Shown here piece after piece: positions 19,985 through 22,484 of a stretch of 22,484 bases of DNA. Within the stretch, counting starts at the first letter, position 1; every line of letters begins with the position of its first letter. Source of the stretch: Proteromonas lacertae. Its lineage: Eukaryota > Sar > Bigyra > Opalinata > Proteromonadidae. Both the position numbers and the translations under genes were made by a program. Where the stretch lies: contig NGBS01000083.1 in assembly GCA_002245135.1 (NCBI GenBank), positions 1-22,484 on the forward strand, read 5' to 3'. The notes below the pieces were generated by a model. That model saw only the letters and a program-made list of their open reading frames with translations, was not told the origin of the DNA and did no database searches.

Positions 19985-20389
19985 ATGCCTAGATATAGAA
20001 TTAATACTTTTTCATTAAAAGCAAATAATGTTGGACCTGTAGTTTGCAAATTATACAGGTATGCGGTAATAGATAGAGGAAATACATATCAGATTATATG
20101 GTATATCAAATTTAATCCTCAAGTATTACAGAATATTATTATGGGTGGAGATAGATGGATTCATGTAGTACCATATCGTACTAGCGATGTTAATGATGAA
20201 CCAGAATTATGGTTTATTGGAACCGGAATGAGATCTATGCAACTTGATTTACCTGAATTAATCTTTAATCCATCGCCTAATCCTCCAATTTTGCTTCGTG
20301 GAAATCTTAACGTAAGACAAAGAAGATATTTACAGCTTCATTTATTATATGATCCTTTAGATGAAGATGATGATGATGATGATGAATAA
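19985..20389 (+). CDS. unidentified 134-aa protein with acidic tail
   Basis: The ORF MPRYRINTFSLKANNVGPVV... ends in DEDDDDDDE. The start at 19985 is chosen because it is the first ATG in the frame and lies at the expected distance from the promoter motif. Predicted content is mostly beta-like (VVCKLYRYAVIDRG, YQIIWYIKF, RWIHVVPYR, ELWFIGTGMR) with a Pro-rich turn (NPSPNPPILL) and an RQRRY patch. No known domain or membrane segment is recognised. It sits in a co-oriented series of element genes. A small structural or nucleic-acid-binding protein would fit, but this is inference only. Confidence 0.7.
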   Translation: MPRYRINTFSLKANNVGPVVCKLYRYAVIDRGNTYQIIWYIKFNPQVLQNIIMGGDRWIHVVPYRTSDVNDEPELWFIGTGMRSMQLDLPELIFNPSPNPPILLRGNLNVRQRRYLQLHLLYDPLDEDDDDDDE

Positions 20390-20413
20390 AACAATAATTA
20401 ATTTCATTTTTAA

Positions 20414-20429
20414 TTTTCTTGTTGTTTTT
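20414..20429 (+). promoter_or_regulatory. shared element promoter motif, copy 3
   Basis: TTTTCTTGTTGTTTTT, 42 nt before ATG 20456. The match is exact over the TTTCTTGTTGTTTTT core with copy 2. Confidence 0.5.
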
Positions 20430-20455
20430 GTATATTATACTCTCATAATTACAAA

Positions 20456-20693
20456 ATGTTATCAAAAAATAATGAGACTGTCTTAGAGACAAATGTTGAG
20501 GAAATCAAGGAAAGTATAGGAATCCTCTTAGTATATGTCATCCTTTGGGTTGTAACAGGAAGTCATCAAAATTGTATATTATACTTATAAAGCATATTGT
20601 CCTCCTAAAGTCATTGAAGTTGTTGAGGAAATTCAACATAATTTGGGAAGCACAAATAAAAAAGAGGATGATGAGGAAGAGGATTATTATTGA
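20456..20693 (+). CDS. small spliced acidic protein of the element
   Basis: Exon 1 (20456-20530) joins exon 2 (20559-20693) across a clean 28-nt intron (GTATAT...ACAG) to give 69 aa: helical ETNVEEIKESIGILLEVIKI, AYCPPKVIEVVEEIQHN and an acidic end. Read unspliced, the frame stops after 44 codons and is less protein-like. After the TGA, a +1 frame runs on to 20787 (IIIEENEELSSINKTYRTSS, then GRLHYPPSKYSD), so the original protein may have been about 100 aa. No family recognised. Confidence 0.6.
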
Positions 20694-20787
20694 AGAAAAT
20701 GAGGAATTATCCTCCATAAACAAGACATATAGAACAAGCAGTGGAAGATTACACTATCCTCCGTCAAAATATTCTGATACAATTTAG

Positions 20788-21004
20788 AAAATGTTATAGA
20801 GTAATTTTAAAATCCTAATTAATGATTTTTTTCTAAGTTCCTTTTTTGGGTTTCGAAAATCCTCTTTTTTCGTAAAAAAAATAACGGTTTTTGTAACGAA
20901 GGAAAATCCTCCAATCATAATCGACCGTTACTTTTTAAGTAAATTTGCCGTTACTTTTCATTCTGAGTTTTCCTGCCATTTTTATGGTTAGAATTTTCAA
21001 ATAT
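20788..21004. promoter_or_regulatory. regulatory spacer with repeated CGTTAC/GTAACG words
   Basis: CCGTTACTTTTTA (20925-20937) and CCGTTACTTTTC (20948-20959) are tandem copies. TAACGG (20882-20887) and GTAACG (20893-20898) are inverted copies. A T-rich run with TCCTC words precedes them. The last CGTTAC lies 19 nt before TTTTCCTGCCATTTTT, the same arrangement as before the zinc-protein gene. Confidence 0.5.
20968..20983 (+). promoter_or_regulatory. shared element promoter motif, copy 4
   Basis: TTTTCCTGCCATTTTT, 37 nt before ATG 21005, with CGTTAC 19 nt upstream. Confidence 0.5.
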
Positions 21005-21263
21005 ATGGAAATTAATACTACTGAGATATTGAAATTAACAGTTGCTACAGCAGAAGCTACTGGTAATATTTTGTTATTTATATAATGTAGGACTTTACTA
21101 AGTTCTTGGGGAAGTCAACAATTTACCCCGTGAAAAATGGAGCAAGGAGGATGATGCTGTTGTGAGAGGATTATACTCTCAACTTGGTGCATTTATTAAT
21201 CAACTAAATGACAATCCTGCTGGAGTATATTTTGTATGTATTATACTTGCAATAGACTTGGAA

Positions 21264-21372
21264 ACATTATGAAAAGGAGGAAAAGGAGGAAAAGGAGGAA
21301 ATGAGGAAAAGGAGGAAATGGAGGAAAAGGAGGAAAAGGAGGAATGGAGGAAAAGGAGGAAATGGAGGAAAG
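21264..21372 (+). repeat. GGAGGAAAA minisatellite
   Basis: About eleven units of 8-9 nt (AAAAGGAGG, AAATGGAGG and an 8-nt variant) in direct array, purine-only on + apart from scattered T. The 8-nt units shift the reading frame of the Glu/Lys-rich gene. Confidence 0.85.
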
Positions 21373-21579
21373 TGAAAAAGAGGAAAGTAAGAAAAGTCCT
21401 GAGGTATATTTGATTATTTATATATACATAGAATGGATGCTTGAAAAAGAGGAATTCCTCAAAGAACTTAAAGAAATCAGGGATGAAGATCTTGAAGAAA
21501 GTGATAAAGAGGATATAGTATCACTAGATGAAAAGGAAAGAGAGAAACAGTTAAACCACCTTAAAAAACTTAAACATGC

Positions 21580-21586
21580 AAAAAAA
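21580..21586 (+). other. A7 homopolymer frame break
   Basis: GCA-AAA-AAA-TGT-ATT-TAA ends the upstream frame. Re-reading one A gives ATG-TAT-TTA-AAC-GTC and a 219-codon open frame. It has the same form as the A9 break in the polymerase. Confidence 0.55.
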
Positions 21587-22420
21587 TGTATTTAAACGTC
21601 AAAAAGAATGGCAAAAAAAAACATGCATCTATTATTGAACCTGATGATGATTTTGAAGAACCACCACCTCCAGAGCTTCCTCCAAAACCAAAATCAGATC
21701 CTATTAAAGAGGTGTTACAAAAAACATCAATACTGAATAAGTTTAATGTCAAAAAGATATCTAAATCCTCTCCTGAAACAATTCCTCCAAAGGATCTAAG
21801 CAAATTGAAGAAAGTCAAAGAAGTAGTAAAAGAAATTGAAAAGGAGGATATTCCTCAGATTATAGTATCAGAAAGTGATACAGATTCAGATGATGAAAAA
21901 GTAATTGTAGCAAAGAAGAGGCAAAGACCTCAGTCAGTAAAAAAGGAGGATGAAAAGAAAAAGCAGAGAAAAGTAGCTGAAATTCCTCCACCAGATCCTT
22001 CAAAGAGGTACACAGATTCAGAACTGTTCGAGATGCTGTTGAACAAGAAGTGCAGTATTAATCAATGGTACGACAAAGGATCTTTAACAAAGTACATCAG
22101 CATCCTGTCCATCAACACCTGTAAGTACCTGAAGACAGAATTAATGAAATACAAGAAAAATCAAATGAACAAGGCTTACAAGAAATCAGCTCGAATGGAT
22201 GAATTACTCAAAGAGATGCATAAGTATAAAGCAGTACAATTCTAAAGATATCCAGAACTTCCCTGACAAAGCATCTTACAAGAAACAGTTTATAGATTCA
22301 AAAAAAGCCAAAGATGATTATGAAGATGAAATTAATGCAATACAGCAGGATGTTAGCAAAGTTAAAGAAGGATTGAAGCCTATTGAAGACAGAATCAAGA
22401 CATTGGAAGGTGCACATTAA

Positions 22421-22484
22421 TTAGATGATAATGATAATTCCTCTTTATGAGATGACTTTTGTTTTTCCTCTTTTGATCTAAAAT
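22421..22484. other. right edge, no gene seen
   Basis: AT-rich sequence after the last stop, with TCCTC words. The element appears to continue beyond the window. Confidence 0.5.

Larger units (their letters stand above)
21005..22420 (+). pseudogene. long Glu/Lys-rich coiled-coil protein gene with several frame breaks
   Basis: Exons 21005-21062, 21103-21224 and from 21256 join across 40- and 31-nt introns, reading MEINTTEILKLTVATAEAT, then VNNLPREKWSKEDDAVVRGL and GAFINQLNDNPAG. A GGAGGAAAA minisatellite follows (KEE-rich), with two one-base losses. The frame then runs to an A7 run (21580-21586) where a -1 shift is needed, continues with a Pro-rich patch (EEPPPPELPPKPK), basic KKRQRPQ and a helical domain (SKRYTDSELFEMLLNKKCSI, INQWYDKGSLTKYISIL), and needs a +1 shift near 22224 to reach the TAA at 22418-22420. 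The C-terminus is coiled coil. All pieces line up as one former protein of roughly 460 aa. No family recognised. Confidence 0.5.

Noticed and set aside
1-22484. CRISPR array, tRNA or rRNA genes
   Set aside because: No regularly spaced repeats, no cloverleaf-like GC segments and no rRNA-like conserved blocks were seen by reading. A tRNAscan or Rfam search would be needed for certainty.
1-22484. Ciliate-type alternative genetic code, suggested by introns near 25 nt
   Set aside because: GRWD1, EME1 and the EF-hand-like gene read fully with the standard code and end at ordinary TAA, TGA and TAA stops with no internal TAA/TAG used as sense.

Overview
The window is nuclear DNA from an AT-rich microbial eukaryote. 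Most genes are split by very short GT-AG introns, about 24-55 nt and often 25-35 nt, and they use the standard stop codons. A class C receptor with bacterial-type binding domains, long asparagine runs and a Crinkler-like gene fit an early-diverging fungus or an amoeboid protist. I cannot name the organism.

Left part (1-6820), host-like genes. The 3' portion of a class C (GABA-B-like) GPCR gene lies on + (1-3049). Three genes follow on -: a 234-aa degenerate EF-hand-like protein (3214-4003), the ribosome-biogenesis WD40 protein GRWD1/Rrb1 (4197-5680) and a short EME1-type Holliday-junction endonuclease subunit (5828-6812). A small unidentified minus-strand coding segment lies just upstream (6953-7183).

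Middle part (7405-14153). Six exons join in frame, apart from one T-run shift, into a single Crinkler/RHS-type gene of about 2187 residues. It carries a P-loop NTPase, a REase-like module, coiled coil, a second P-loop NTPase, a ubiquitin-specific-protease domain whose catalytic Cys is Ser, and a very acidic tail. A decayed coding remnant follows (14157-14407).

Right part (about 14480-22484), a Polinton/Maverick-like mobile element or endogenized virus-like element running off the window. Its left flank has GAGGA/TCCTC inverted repeats and a GC-rich patch. Next is a complete but frame-disrupted protein-primed family B DNA polymerase on - (14883-18824). A divergent promoter region with CCAAT boxes separates it from four + strand genes: a C2-C2 zinc protein, a 134-aa protein, a small spliced acidic protein and a long Glu/Lys-rich protein. 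These four share a TTTTCYTGYYRTTTTT motif about 37-47 nt before ATG. Two contain 28-40 nt introns like those of the host, so the element is fitted to nuclear expression. No capsid, packaging ATPase, protease or integrase is visible; they may lie beyond the right edge.

Several reading-frame breaks occur, three of them at A/T runs of 7-9. They may be sequencing undercalls, real decay or frameshifting sites.
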